Below are positions 20,482 to 32,236 of a stretch of 64,000 nucleotides of DNA, piece by piece (position 1 is the stretch's first letter; each line of letters opens with the position of its first letter). The stretch is from contig NC_033560.1 of the NCBI RefSeq assembly GCF_001680005.1, forward strand, positions 871,501 through 935,500, written 5' to 3'. This DNA is from Plasmodium coatneyi. Its lineage: Eukaryota > Apicomplexa > Aconoidasida > Haemosporida > Plasmodiidae. The notes beneath the pieces were generated by a model, which saw only the letters and a program-made list of their open reading frames with translations, made no database searches and was not told the DNA's origin. The translations under genes were made by a program, and so were the position numbers.

Positions 20482-21746
20482 TTAATCACAAAGAATTGCT
20501 ACATATAACTTGCGCATTCGGGAAGTACAAGCTTCCGTTTCCTTCTTCTCGGTAAGCCACTGCTGTAATTCGGCGAGTAACGTTTCCTGCGGGAAAAAAT
20601 AAAGATGTGAATGTTCCCCATTAAAAGAAAAAAAAAATTACTCAAAGGGGATAATTCATTCGTCCATATGCATACTAAGGAGAACAACATGGTTATGCCA
20701 TTTCCTTCCTTCCTTTTCCATTCTTCACGCTCTTAAAACATGAATTCCCCTTCTATACATCTGTGTGTTTTACTTTCCTGTTACGAGTACCTCGTAACTT
20801 GTTTAAAAAAATCCTCCACGATGAGGCGTGCTGATAATAGCTTTGCCACCTTAACACTGCTATTTTTATGAAGAAATTCGACCGAGGTATTCACACCATT
20901 AGGAATGGAAGATGCACATTTTGCACAGTGCTTAATTCTATGGTAGAAAGGGAGTTCCCCTTTCTTCAAAAGTGCCAATCTAATTAGAAAAAAAATTAAT
21001 TAAAGAAAACATAGTAAAAATACAAAAATTAATTCATAAAGACTAAAACAGACATATGCACACTTGGGCTGATATGCACATGCGCACGCATGTGTGCAAA
21101 CTAAAGGTGTTGAACAAATTTGTGCACACGTTTACTGTGTGCGAGCTTTAAAACAAGTGGAGGGGCGCCCTCAACCTTCCGCGCACCTTTCCTCTTTTAA
21201 CCGTGTCGAGGGTCCTTTCCACATGGAAACCCATCGTGCTTGTGTAATAGCAACGACAACGCTTCTTCGCTCACCACCACGTTCCTATTGCTGCCTCCTT
21301 AGCTATTTCATGTATGCCTACATTCTGCTGCAATCCTGTTATTCTTCAGTCTGTCGATTTGGCGCGACAGATAAGTGTTTAATTTTTGACACCCTATCAT
21401 ACAGGCTTCCAATTTTTTAAATAATTCCATAAACTTCTCATGTTCAAAGAGGTAGTAATAGTATGAAACACGACTTCGATCGGATATTTGGAATGTTTCC
21501 CTTCGTTAAAATAAAATATTCGTAAATTTTGAGCGAAGTTTGATATCGTCCCATTTTGGCTGTTTTTTTTTTTTTTTTTTGCTGACCGGTGCAGGTGAAA
21601 AAAGGGAAAAAAAAAAAAAAACAGCCAACTTTCGTACATACTACCACAACATGCTACCTATCGCGTATCGTTAAGAACTTCATTTTATGGTGGCCCGTTG
21701 GCTTATTTCCGAAGGATCGCTGCATGTTGAACTCCACTCTCACCAT
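20482..21746 (-). CDS. Conserved-looking basic protein, function unknown
   Basis: Five exons inferred: 21658-21746, 21403-21559, 21281-21327, 20799-20979 and 20482-20586; about 192 residues. It starts MVRVEFNMQRSFGNK, continues TIRDSQNGTISNFAQNLR, IEVVFHTITTSLNMRSLWNY and QNVGIHEIAKEAAIG, then LALLKKGELPFYHRIKHC. Phases of exons 1-3 agree. The donor of exon 3 (GTGGTG) and the last junction are uncertain: using GTACTC at 20790 instead would give a different, Arg/Lys-rich C-terminus ending at 20499. The N-terminal half vaguely recalls the small thioredoxin-like fold of mitochondrial ribosomal proteins mL43/mS25, which is too weak to use as a name. A frame-shadow reading of exon 2 (GRYQTSLKIYEYFIL) was discarded because it breaks. 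It diverges from the ubiquitin-like gene at 22062 with about 315 bp between the starts. Confidence 0.5.
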
Positions 21747-22061
21747 GTTACGACGAAGCACCCGCCCTGGTGAAACTCCTTTTTTCCGCTTGACCGGTAG
21801 GAAGTTTTAGCGGAAAGGAAAGGAGAAAGAAGGCAGATACGACAAACTGGCACAAAAAGCGAAATGCAGCAGTGAAGCCCTTGGAGGGGGTATTCCAACC
21901 GAGGCGCGGTCGGCAGCACAAGCGGGAGCAGAAGCACATGTGTACATTCATGTACTGATGCACAGGTGTGTGGGGTCAGGCAGCTCCGCGGCACAAAGCC
22001 GAGCAATTCGGGGAAGCCGCCCTTCACACAGCCAAACTAACGCGTGAGAGAGCGCCGTAAA
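21747..22061. promoter_or_regulatory. Short bidirectional promoter region
   Basis: 315 bp between two divergent start codons (21746 minus, 22062 plus). No specific element is recognised. Confidence 0.4.
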
Positions 22062-23323
22062 ATGGTTGGGAAAGGCGTCTGCTGGAACGCCGCGATTTGC
22101 CTGTGTTGCCTCGTTCTAGTGTCCATATGCAATAGCGTCAAACTGAGCAGGTACCAACACGGTAGGCCCTTGCAGAGAAGTTGTCTCATGGACGTGTCAG
22201 CCAGCGGGATGTTGCCACGCAAGCTACGCAAGGGGGAGAACGAGCCAATTAAGGCGTATACCAGCGCAGATAAGTGTAGCCCCACGGATAAACACAATTT
22301 TGCCAATCAGAACAACCCCCCTGGCCGATGGAACATCCTAATCAGCTGCTACGACCAGTGGGACGCCTTCCGCAACAGCTTCCTCCTGACGGTGAACGAA
22401 AATCAGTGTGTGCGAGACATTAAGCAGCAGATTGAATGGACCCACGGAATCCCCGCATCCTTGCAGCAAATTTTGTACCAAGGAAAATCGCTAGCTGATA
22501 ACGTGGTGATAAAAAAATTAACAAAAGGCATAAAAATTCACCTTTTAAATTTAACCCTCGTAACGATGCTGCCGCATATTTTTCCCTCACGTGAAGAGAA
22601 TTCAACCAATGAATGGAAAAAAAAAAAAAAAAAAAAAAAAAAATGGAACAGAAAATCAAGTATGTTAGTTATTTAGTTCTCCTTGAAGAATATAAAAAGC
22701 TGCTAGACCAATTGGAGGAAAAAAACTATGTGGTTTGTGAGGAGGACATTGCTAACTCGTTCAGCGCATTTGATAAAGGATTCCCCAAAATGGTACATGC
22801 TAAGGGGGTAAACTTGGATAAAGTAAAGAAAGAAATAGAGGAATTGCGACACGTGGATAGGAAAAAGCTGCTCCTCCGTTTGGGGGTGGACTTTCCACTA
22901 ATGAGTGATCAGCTAGTCGATAGATTCAAGGAGCTTCTCAACTTCTACTACCTAGGCGACATAAAGTCCGTTGTTAAATTTTCCCTGTTTTTTTTTATCC
23001 TGTACAAGTATGCCAACTACCCCCCTTATGTGAAGCGTCTCTTCCTTTATCTGTCCATTTGTTTCCTGTTGTCTCCGTGGAAGGCGGTGTATATGCTCTT
23101 CCACTTTTCCTTTTTTTTCGTTCCCCGGGGGATGCTCTTTCCGGGTGAGTAAAACAAACCATCTGTCATGAACAGCGGCGTCGCGAAGGGACTGCGCCCC
23201 GTTACACTGTACCGTTGTACCGCTACACCGAGTCAACACATGTCTACCCCCTTTTTGTTTCCCCCTGCAGGTCTCACAAACATCCTGTCCGCCTCCTACC
23301 AGCAGATCCTCATGTGCCAGTAG
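22062..23323 (+). CDS. Ubiquitin-like domain membrane protein, PUBL-like (plastid ubiquitin-like)
   Basis: Three exons: 22062-22559, 22652-23144 and 23271-23323; 347 residues. The start at 22062 gives a clear signal peptide (AAICLCCLVLVSICNS) followed by a basic stretch, the two-part leader of apicoplast or periplastid proteins. Residues about 85-165 form a ubiquitin fold (NILISCYDQWDAF, FLLTVNENQCVRDIKQQIEW, ASLQQILYQGKSLADN), with no C-terminal Gly-Gly. A helical, acidic region follows, then two or three hydrophobic spans (FSLFFFILYKYA; LFLYLSICFLLSPWKAVYMLFHFSFFF). The A/T-rich 92-bp intron 1 contains an A27 run; splicing at GTAACG and GAACAG restores one frame. From memory, PUBL is needed for apicoplast protein import in Toxoplasma and its P. 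falciparum gene neighbours eIF3G, as here. The identity is likely, not proven. Confidence 0.65.
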
Positions 23324-24429
23324 ACCAGCAAGGTAATGCGCACAAAAGGAGGGAGAATATTTTTATTTCCACCCCTCCCCCGTTCAGCATCACCTTGATC
23401 GTTTCAGTGGCCCAACTTTCAGGCTAAAGTGGGCACATATATGTTGAGGGAACCCCGCACGGAAAAAACAACAAATGAAAAAAGGAACAACTTGGAATGT
23501 TGCGCTTTCCGTTTTTACCACGCTATGAACTTGTCCCTTTGTTAATTTTTTTTTTTTTTTTTTTTTTTTTTTCGCTCACTCCTTACCGCATGATCGTGTA
23601 TACCATAATGAACAGCTAGCCGTACGTTTGCTTTACGGCCCTTTGTGTCAACTTTGCCAAAGACGTTGGTTTGTTCACCCGTTCGCAGGTGGTGTGTTCT
23701 TCCCCCCTGGGGAGTTTTTTTCCCAAATGGGGCGACGCCAACACGCACGGTGTTTTTACCGCTGCAGGGGTCTGATTTTACCTCTTCGCATTTTTAATTT
23801 GCCCACTTGGTGATGTGCGTGAGATTTATTTAACCGTTTGGCTGCGCGCGCAAGGGAGACTCGACGCGCTTGAAGGTAGTAAAGCAGAACAGGGAAACCA
23901 CGTGAACCGTAAGATACCCGCGCCATCATGAGGGGAAAAGAGTTCCCCCCAAAAAATCCCCCTACGCCCCGTTGCGCGTTTCCGAGGTTGACTGCATAGC
24001 GGAACGGCGACTCCAAGGGACGACTTTCCCCCGCGTTGTTCAGCATGTACCTAAATTAGCTGCTCCGTTGCCCCCTTCCTTTGCCGCTTCATTGGCCTCT
24101 CCCCGAATGGGAACTGTTTTTTTTTTTTTTTCTAACGGAGCACCGCTTGGCAACGCGACTTAGCTAACTGTTTAACATTTTGCTTTACCATGTTGTGAAA
24201 AAAAAAAAAAAAAATTGCTGAGGAGGAAAACCAAGAAAAAGCCACAAGGCAAAGGGAAATTTACGATGACCAAAAGATACATTTCCTTTGGCAGTCACAT
24301 GTACACTTGCGCGTTTGAGCATAAAGCATATGCTATAACGAATTCGTTTGCATATGCGTAGGAAAAAAAAAACTGCTTCCCGTAAGAGAGACTTTCTAAC
24401 TCCTCTGCTGCTGCGTCAGCAACGCCAAG
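23324..24429. other. Intergenic region before eIF3G
   Basis: No gene supported. It includes T-runs at 23547-23572 and 24119-24132, an A-run at 24197-24214, and a GC-richer stretch at 23600-24060. It presumably holds the PUBL-like 3' UTR and the eIF3G promoter. Confidence 0.5.
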
Positions 24430-26413
24430 ATGATACAAGCAGGTAACCACGTCATACCAAGCTGTGTTGTTCCTCCTACTGTTTATAAAAACCCCGTGCC
24501 AAATGGAATGGCAAAAATGGGAAGGGGAACAGACTGACGGAAGGGGATGAAAATGTTGACTCGATGAGAATACCATGATGACACAGTTGCATAGGGACCT
24601 CTCCCCCCCCTGCGTTGATCTTTTTTTTTTTTTTTTACATCTTTCTTTTTCCCCTTGTGCATACCACACTTCCCCTTCCTTCCCCCCCTTAGCAGAGAAG
24701 AAAAACTGGGTGGACATCGACTTAGAAGATGAAGATTCGCAGAATGAAATTGAAAACAGTAAGTTTAGTGAATTTAAAAAGGAATGCACGTACCTGTTTT
24801 TAATGGGCTTCCCTTTCGTATTGATTATTCTATCCCACCAACATATTTTTACGTCCCTTTTTTTTGCAGAACAAAAATGGGAAGACATAGACGCAGAGGA
24901 TGACCAGGAAAGTAACAAAAAGTTGTCCTACTTCACCAACTACGAAAATGGGATCAAGGTCGTCACCAAGTATTCGGAGAATCTGAAGAAGCAAACGGTG
25001 AAGGTAGGCCAATCGCCCACTGCAAGGGCAATCGCATACCACCAATCTAACACTGAACACTGAACCCTGAACCGGTGAACGAATCTTGCATGTACCCTAC
25101 ATTATTTTTGTACGCACCCCCCCGACAGGTCACCAAGAAAATAAAAGAAGTGGTCATAAAAAAAAAACTCAACAAGGAAATCAACAACAGACTCAACTTG
25201 AAGAACTTCAACATCGACACCGTAAGGAGTGACGTACACCATGCACCGAATGGAGTGCCAAGCGGACTACTCATTCGACTTCTTTACGTGACAACATACC
25301 GCTTGCACAGAGACATAACCTCACCCCCCCGTTTGTCTGCCTTCCCCCACTTTACAGTGCAGCTCCGTCATAGTCGAACCCACGGACGTTGTAAACATTG
25401 AAGTCCCCAAGAACAACCTCATGGACTTCCTTAAGGGAACAGAGTACGACTACCTGTTTACGGAGCAGGCCGACAAGACAGCCAAGGATTTGAAAAACAG
25501 ATTTAAAATATTTAAGGATGAAGATGTGGAGGTACCCTCATGCGCTGGCGATGTGATGCACTATACTTTTTGTTGCTCCGTTTTGGGGCATTCCCTTGAT
25601 TGGATTATATTCCCCCTTTTTTTTCTACGTCCCCTTTGCAGGAAGTTAAACCGGAGGATCCCAACAAATTGGGCGTCAAGAGGGAGATGCTATTCTATCG
25701 ATCACACGTAGGTTTCCTCGTCCCATTTTTGTGCACGTTGAAGGGGAAGGCTCCTCCAGCGTCCGACTCAATCCGTGTTGCAAAAGGGAAAACACATGTT
25801 CAAGTTCCGTTTTTATGTCCCATTTGATGAACCAACCATCATATATATATATATATATATATATGTATATTTTTTTTTTTTTTTTTTTTTCCTCCCCCCC
25901 GAAGGATACGCAAAACAAGGAGTGCACTGTTCGTGTGACGAACTTAAGCGAGGAAGTCAACGAAAGCGAGTTGTCCAATTTGTTTGGAAGAGTTGGGCAA
26001 ATATCGCGTATGTTCCTGGCCAAGCATAAGTAAGGATTCAACGCGAAGGCGAAAGCGAAAGCGAAAGCGCGTGTGGATACATACATGGATATGCTGCGCG
26101 TCCGTTTAGTATGCAGAGAAATGTGGCCGATATTGCATATATATTTTTTTTTTCCAGGGAAACGCAAAATTCGAAGGGATTCGCCTTCATCACTTATTCC
26201 AATAGGGAAGAAGCAAAGAGGGCCATCGAGAAGTTGAACAGGCACGGATTTGAAAACCTGTTGCTAAGCGTAAGTGGAAATGGGCTCCATGGGGTGGCTC
26301 GGCTTCGACCAGCACGAGGAAATGGAGCAAGTGCAGTCTGCACACCCATTGCGGCGAGTGTGTGTAGTCAGTGTGCTATTATGCGCGCTTCCAATGGGAT
26401 GCTCGCTGATTAT

Positions 26414-26459
<46 letters not shown>

Positions 26460-26493
26460 GCAGGTGGAATGGGCCAAGCCGTCCAACCGATGA
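24430..26493 (+). CDS. EIF3G: Eukaryotic translation initiation factor 3 subunit G
   Basis: Nine exons: 24430-24442, 24693-24758, 24870-25003, 25129-25221, 25358-25531, 25642-25707, 25905-26029, 26158-26269 and 26464-26493; 270 residues, all phases consistent. The N-terminus (MIQA-AEKKNWVDIDLEDED, then KWEDIDAEDD) is the acidic W-D-I/D motif typical of eIF3g. A middle segment (KEVVIKKKLNKEINNRLNL, VVNIEVPKNNLMDFLKG) precedes a C-terminal RNA recognition motif: RNP2 as CTVRVTNL, RNP1 as KGFAFITY, and the closing LLLSVEWAKPSNR. eIF3g binds eIF3i and mRNA in the cytosolic eIF3 complex during scanning. The tiny first exon was chosen because it gives an ATG, a GT donor and the right phase. The zinc-knuckle segment seen in fungal and animal eIF3g is not evident. 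Its stop lies 129 bp from that of the convergent gene. Confidence 0.88.
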
Positions 26494-26622
26494 GGAGACG
26501 ACTTCCCGCGTGGTAGCTTCGTCGGGCAGTATTACGCTGCAACGTTTTACTCTGCAATGCTTTACTTTGCAATGCTTTTCTTTGCTTCGTTTTTTTTTCT
26601 TTTTTTTTTTTTTTTTCTGCCC

Positions 26623-28564
26623 CTATTTTAAAAGATCAACGCAGTTTAACTTGAAATGATTGTTATTTTCAATTAAGTTGTAATTCACGCCAAGGCAGTA
26701 CCTGTGGAGGGAAGGTGGAAAAGACGGTTAGTAGCAGACGGGTGAGCAGTTAACGAATGAGTAATGCAAACCATTTTTTATTTGGCACACTAACCACTCG
26801 AGCAGGTAGATTTCCTCCGGGCTGATCACCTTGAACTTCCTCTTTAAGTCTTCCCAGTATGTCTTAAAATCGCTGAACGCATTTCCATACTGCATGTTAT
26901 AGATGGCGACGAGCAGGTCGACGAAGTTGTTGTCTGCGTGGATGATGGGGAGGTGGACAAGATGGAAAAAAAGAAAAAAAAATTGCCCTGAAGAAAGGGA
27001 GGCAAAAAATAAAACCCTTATTAGAAGGAGGGGTCATGTTTAATTGTTTCATCATCACTCTAACCGTAATAATCGTACAGGTAGACGATCTTCCTTTTGG
27101 GGGGTTGCAACATACCGCTGAAGTAGCCTCCCCCCCCCAACTCGTTGGCCTTCTTCTGTAGGACCTGTTCTTCTCCAATAGATGGTGTTCCCTTTAAGAA
27201 TTTTTTTGCACCTTCGACGGCTGCCGTGATGATTTCCGTTGCCTTGTTGGGAACCTCACTGGATGGAACCTCGTTCTCCGTCGTCTGCTCTGTGTTTGGA
27301 GTGGGGGCACTTCCCTCACTGAGGACTCTTCCTACATCCATCCCCTTGTCGCCCCGCAAGGAATTCAAATATGAAGTCATGTAACAAATTTTATTCTTCG
27401 CTTCGCTCTTCTTCATGAGGTTGGCCACTTCTGCGTAGAGCTGCATGTGGGGGAAAATACGCAACACAAAGTTGGGGCCACGCAATTGCAAGGTAACTCT
27501 TCCCTCGATGTGCCGCACCTCTCCTCTCCAATGCTTACCTTTCCCTCAGGCACGCTGTACGGATTGGTGATGAAGCTATAGTTTACTTCACTCAGGATAA
27601 AGTTCTTCTGGCTGATATCCACGTTAGTCGACTTTAAGTAAAAGGGTCTGTACAGGTCAAAAATATTTTTCTCGCACTTCATCTTATTGTTGTGTTTGAG
27701 AAAGGACAGGATCTGTATGGGGTGTTCATCTAGGTCTTTGATTTTCTCGAGAGGATTCTTCTGTGGGTTCTCCTGGTTGTACTTTTCCAGCTCTTCGTTC
27801 ATACTTTCCTTTAGGGCCTCCTTTCTCACCTTGTGCGTTATGACGTCGAAGGGGAATTTTCCTGCGATAAGGGGGGGGAAGAAAAGGAGCAAATCAGTGT
27901 GGTGAGACAACCATACAAAAAGTATCCCTACGATGAGGAACGGATTCACCTTGCCACTTGTTGACTTACCCGTGAAGACGTAATGCCCTGCACCACTAAC
28001 GCTGGGGACGAAGCGAACCTGATTCTCGTACTTGTAATTGTAAAGATCCAAATTCCCACACAGGTGGCTCTTCCCAAAGTAGTTCTTGTAAATGTAAAAA
28101 AAGGCAAAGTAGGAGGTCGTTAGAAATAGAGTGAAAAGAAAAAGAGCCTTAAAGAACTCCCCGGTGGCATAGCGCTTGCTCATTTTTAGCTCGCTGATCG
28201 AATTGGTACTTGAGTCATCGGTCAGTGTTTGCGTGAAGAACTGGCTGCTAAATAATTTTTTGAGATTCTTCCGGTTGATTTTTATGGTCCGTATGTTTGC
28301 GTCGCTCTTTCCCGTCTGCCTCGCAGCAGGTTCATTCACATCAGGCTCGTTCACACCATGTTCGTTCACAACAGGTTCGTTCACAACTGCAGGCTTTTCC
28401 CCCTCCGGAGTCACCTCCTCGTTTTCAAAGTTGAACTCGTTGTCCAGACTCCGATACACGTTTTTCACTTCCCCCCTGGGCCCCTTCTTATTCTTCCCAT
28501 CTGCTATTTCGAAGTTTTCCATTTTTTGCAAAAATGGAGACTCGTCTACTTTTTTCTCTGCCAT
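26623..28564 (-). CDS. Single-pass membrane protein, function unknown
   Basis: Five exons: 27970-28564, 27539-27861, 27065-27440, 26795-26933 and 26623-26701; 503 residues with consistent phases. The N-terminal 120 residues are acidic and contain short NEP-V repeats (VNEPVVNEHGVNEPDVNEP). One strong transmembrane segment follows at about residues 137-157 (FFKALFLFTLFLTTSYFAFFY), then a larger soluble part with SGAGHYVFTG-K, FPFDVITHKVRKEAL, and SFITNPYSVPEGK. A Thr/Glu/Pro-rich linker leads to a C-terminal region (DNNFVDLLVAIYNMQYGNAF). There is no signal peptide, so it may be a tail-out or organelle inner-membrane protein. I recognise no domain. It runs convergently to eIF3G and divergently from the gene at 29800. 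Confidence 0.7.
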
Positions 28565-29799
28565 GGGGTGCTTAACAGGGGAGGGACAAGGAAAGGAGGG
28601 GTGAGATTCCCACTCGGGTAGGGGAAGCAGTTAACCAAGCGTAGCTGGGTGTGCAGCCCCCCTCAGATGCGTCAAACGAGCGCAACAGAATTTGCCAAGA
28701 TGGAAGAAGGTAAAGTCGTCCTTCCAGGAGGTGTAACTTTAAGGGCTCTTTTTAGTACTCCCTGGGGAAACCCCTTTTAGGAAAAAAAAAAAAAAAAAAT
28801 TGTTAAAAGGGTTTTTCCCTTGCAATCTGTTCACAAGTGTGTGCAGATCAAGCGGCTCGATTTGGCAACCTTTTTTGTTTTTCTTCTGGGTGTGCTCATT
28901 TCACGGGGGCTTCTCCTTCATGTGTGTTCCTTCTGGCCAAGTTTCATGATTGTTTTCGTGATTGTTTCGTGATTGTTTTTGTGATTGGTTCCGCTTGGTT
29001 ACTCCATGGTTGCTTTGCCACTTGGGCGCTTCTGCGCATTGCCCACCCCGGGTGAAGCCCCGAGTGGTGCATCTAAACTGAGCGGCAAGACAATCAGGGG
29101 AGGGCGTGTAAAAGGGACTTTCGCCCCCATCGCCCGAGGTGCCACAAAGGACTTCATCGCATCGGGAGAGGAGAAAAGCCCTTCCTTAATCAACTTGGAT
29201 TGGCTTCAAAAAAAAAACAACACTTTGCTTTTTTTTTTTTTAGTAGCTGGAAAAATACTGCCTAGTGGAAAACAGAAAAAAAAAAGAGCACAACTCTGAG
29301 GCGTAATGTACATAGCACGTGTGTATTGCCATGGGTGCCCTGTGCAGATCGGAATAGGAGGACCCAAGTGTGAGGCTCTTTTTTGTAACACCGAGGAGAA
29401 TGCGCAATACGGGTTAAGGCAGTAAATGCAGTGAATTCCGAAAGGCGCCACGTTGCGTATTCCCCTGAGTTCGCAAAAATGGTGAGGCTGTAACTGACAC
29501 AATTTTAAAAAAAAAAAAAAAAAAAAAAACAGCTATTTTTTTATTATGAACAGCCAATAATTTTTTTTTTTTTTTTTTTTTTTTATTTCCCCATTTGGGA
29601 AATTCCCACTTGATAAAGTAGAGTACCCTTTTGCGAGCTGTGTTTTCCTCCCTGTCGGCATATCTACAACAGGGAGTCCTCAAAGTTGGCACAATTGGGC
29701 GAGTACTTAGTTTAGCCGTGTTCCGTTGTGTAGCGCAACTTAGGGGTAACATTCGCCCCAGTAGCACGAACAGCCTCTTCACAACTTCGCAAAGCAACA
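28565..29799. other. Divergent intergenic region
   Basis: Promoter space between a minus-strand and a plus-strand gene. It contains an A-run (28779-28798), a T-rich direct repeat around GTGATTGTTTTCGTGATTG (28945-28990), an A-run at 29505-29529 and a T-run at 29562-29583. No gene supported. Confidence 0.5.
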
Positions 29800-30417
29800 A
29801 TGGCTAGGAACGACGGACAGGTGCAGGCCCTAGGAAAGGCAGAAATCGATGACCTCATTGGGAACTCCCTCAAGTCAGGGGATACAGGAGAGCACCCCTA
29901 TTTTTTGCAACAGAATAATATATATTGGGAAACTGGCCACCGCACGTATATTCCTTTCTTTCATTTTCTAATTCATAAATATACCAACAAGATAGTGGAC
30001 GACCAGGTAGGTGTCCCCCCGCGGCAGCTGCACAGGCTACACCAGTGCTACGTGACAGCTACGTAACCGCTACACCGTTGTCACACATTCTACACCTTCG
30101 CTACACATTTTACCACACCGATTACCCCCGCACAGCTCCGGAAGTTCACGAACAGCATGCAGAGCGTGCACCACACCCCCTTCGTATTTCACAAGGATGG
30201 CTATTTCAGAAATTACTACGGAGACCCTGACGTCAACATGGTTTTCCACTTAAAGAAGAGTCCCAACTTTGTGTTTAACTCCACGGGAAGTTTAAACTCG
30301 TACAACCTGCTCGAGAAGAACTGCTCCTACGACAAACCCACGCACATATTCAACCAAGTGGTTATGAGTGCCTTTAAAATGGACCTGAAGAACGTCCTGG
30401 AGGGCATTGTCCAGTGA
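29800..30417 (+). CDS. Small conserved-looking protein, function unknown
   Basis: Two exons, 29800-30006 (donor GTAGGT) and 30136-30417, phase 0, 162 residues. It starts MARNDGQVQALGKAEIDDL and contains an aromatic segment (IYWETGHRTYIPFFHF), MQSVHHTPFVFHKDGYF, VNMVFHLKKSPNFVFN and a C-terminal MSAFKMDLKNVLEGIVQ. There is no signal peptide or membrane span. Codon use and complexity are those of the neighbouring housekeeping genes, and the frame is uninterrupted, so it is very probably real. I do not recognise the family. Confidence 0.7.
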
Positions 30418-31291
30418 GGGGACCATAAAGGCAGAAAGTCGTCATAGGGGGTGTCCCTTCCCCTTTTGCGAATGTGAATTAAATTTGCTCCATTTAGAAA
30501 CGGACGTACTTCCTTTCCTCGTGGTGTCCCCACACACCCTACTGTGATATCCATACATAGTGGGGGATTTTTTTTTTTTTTTTTTTTTTTCCACGTTTCT
30601 CGTTCATCCCGTTGCGTTAACAACCGACTAGCCACTTCTCACTGAACTGTGTTTCCTTATTATGGGCATGGTCCCATTAGGTATTATTTTTGCGTAAAGT
30701 GAGCTGCGTAGCTCGGTGAAGGGGGGCACATTGACTGCTTATCGGCGGGGTGGTCTCTTGGCCGAGTAAAGGTGTCCCCCTCAAGCGGCTTACACCAGTG
30801 ACAGAATGGGACTAAAGCATTGGTGAACTGTGTTTCGCTTTCCCTGCTTTGCTGCGCGTTTCCCCTGCTTCTTACTTTTCTCCCACGCAAGGTGCCCTAA
30901 CGGAGGTATTGCCATCCCGTTTGGAGGAATTTTTTGAGCGCCCCGCGTGGCACGCTATTGCACTTGGGCGAGGAAAAAGGAGCGCGCAAAAATGAGCCGC
31001 CCCAGAGAGGGTGAACGAACGAATAAGCGAACGAATGTATAAACGAATTAACAAACGAACGAACAAATAAATGTACGAAGAGCGCACTGATCATCTTCTG
31101 ATGAGTACCCCCCGTAACTAACAGAAGGCACTGCCAGTAAGAAGCAGTACGAACAATAAGCGCAAAGGAGTAAGCCCTCCCCCCGCACACAAACACACAC
31201 ACACACACGCATACACATACACATACACATTGGTAGTTTCCCCTTTAGTGGTAGTTCCTCCTTCAGTGGTAGCTTCCCCCCCGGAGCGAAG
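30418..31291. other. Intergenic region, possible synteny breakpoint
   Basis: No gene supported. It has a T-run (30568-30590), CGAACGAATAA-type short repeats (31010-31075) and a CA microsatellite (31188-31228), followed by two copies of TTTAGTGGTAG / TTCAGTGGTAG just upstream of the next start. Confidence 0.45.
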
Positions 31292-32236
31292 ATGCGATAC
31301 TACAACCTGGTGAGCAAAATAAGTCTCGGGAAAAATGTAGTAGCCAACCTGGGAGGTAACCTGAGGGCTAACTTGGGGGCTAACCTAAGAGGCAACCTGC
31401 AGGCGAAGCGAACCTTTAGCACAGGGGCAAGTGGAGAGAAGGGAAAGTACGGCAAGGAGGGCAAGGGAAAGTATGTCCTCTGCACAGCAGTCACATCCGT
31501 GGCCCTCTCGGTCGCACTGACCTACGTATACGAAAACTATGTCCTTTACAAATGGAACCACAAGTACGATTACTCCTACAACCCGTATGTAAAAACTATC
31601 GAAAATAAGTTGAAAGAAAAAAAAGAAGGAAAGAGAGAAAAAAAACATGTGTCGAAAAATATAATACTCGTTCGACATGGACAGTACATACGAAAAAACG
31701 CAACTGATGAGAACGCAAAAAAATTAACAAAGGAGGGATGTAAACAAGCAGAAATGACAGGAAAAAAACTTAAGGATATTTTAAAAGACAAAAAGATCAG
31801 TGTAATTTACCACTCAGATTTAATTAGGGCAAAAGAGACAGCAGAAATTATTAGTAAGTATTTTCCCAACGCTCAGCTAATAAATGACCCGAACTTAAAT
31901 GAAGGCACTCCTTATTTACCTGACCCTATTCCTAAAAGCTCCAAATTCGATAGCAATAAAATTCAAGTGGATAATAAAAGAATCAATAAAGCGTATGAGA
32001 GCTACTTTTACCAACCTCCTGGGGAAGAAGATGAATACCAGTTGGTGATTTGCCATGGGAATGTCATTCGGTACTTTCTATGCAGAGCTTTACAACTTCC
32101 TCTATTCGCTTGGCTACGTTTTTCAAGCTACAACTGCGGAATTACTTGGCTCGTTTTGGACGACGAGGGCTCCGTCGTTCTTCGTGAGTTCGGCTCCGTT
32201 TCGCACCTCCCCTTCGACAGCGTCACCTACTTCTGA
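31292..32236 (+). CDS. PGM2: Phosphoglycerate mutase-family protein (PGM2 / PGAM5-like)
   Basis: Single exon, 314 residues. The N-terminus has an imperfect six- to eight-residue repeat (ANLGGNLRANLGANLRGNLQ) and then a hydrophobic segment (YVLCTAVTSVALSVALTYVY), giving the N-anchored layout of PGAM5. The histidine phosphatase core follows: IILVRHGQY carries the phospho-accepting His in an RHG motif, IYHSDLIRAKETAEII carries the second Arg, LNEGTPYLPDPIP is PGAM5-like, and LVICHGNVIRYF supplies the second catalytic His. PGAM5 proteins are mitochondrial protein phosphatases rather than glycolytic mutases. From memory the P. falciparum orthologue was studied as PGM2 and behaves as a phosphatase. 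Gene name by synteny and motif; subcellular site inferred. Confidence 0.85.
   Translation: MRYYNLVSKISLGKNVVANLGGNLRANLGANLRGNLQAKRTFSTGASGEKGKYGKEGKGKYVLCTAVTSVALSVALTYVYENYVLYKWNHKYDYSYNPYVKTIENKLKEKKEGKREKKHVSKNIILVRHGQYIRKNATDENAKKLTKEGCKQAEMTGKKLKDILKDKKISVIYHSDLIRAKETAEIISKYFPNAQLINDPNLNEGTPYLPDPIPKSSKFDSNKIQVDNKRINKAYESYFYQPPGEEDEYQLVICHGNVIRYFLCRALQLPLFAWLRFSSYNCGITWLVLDDEGSVVLREFGSVSHLPFDSVTYF

Noticed and set aside
21444..21647. Alternative frames across exon 2 of the gene at 20482-21746
   Set aside because: They stop or need a second frame change, while the chosen frame is open from acceptor to donor and in phase with exon 1.
22613..22652. A27 run in the ubiquitin-like gene as a frameshift
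   Set aside because: A GT...AG intron (22560-22651) with consistent phase removes the run, so no frameshift is needed.
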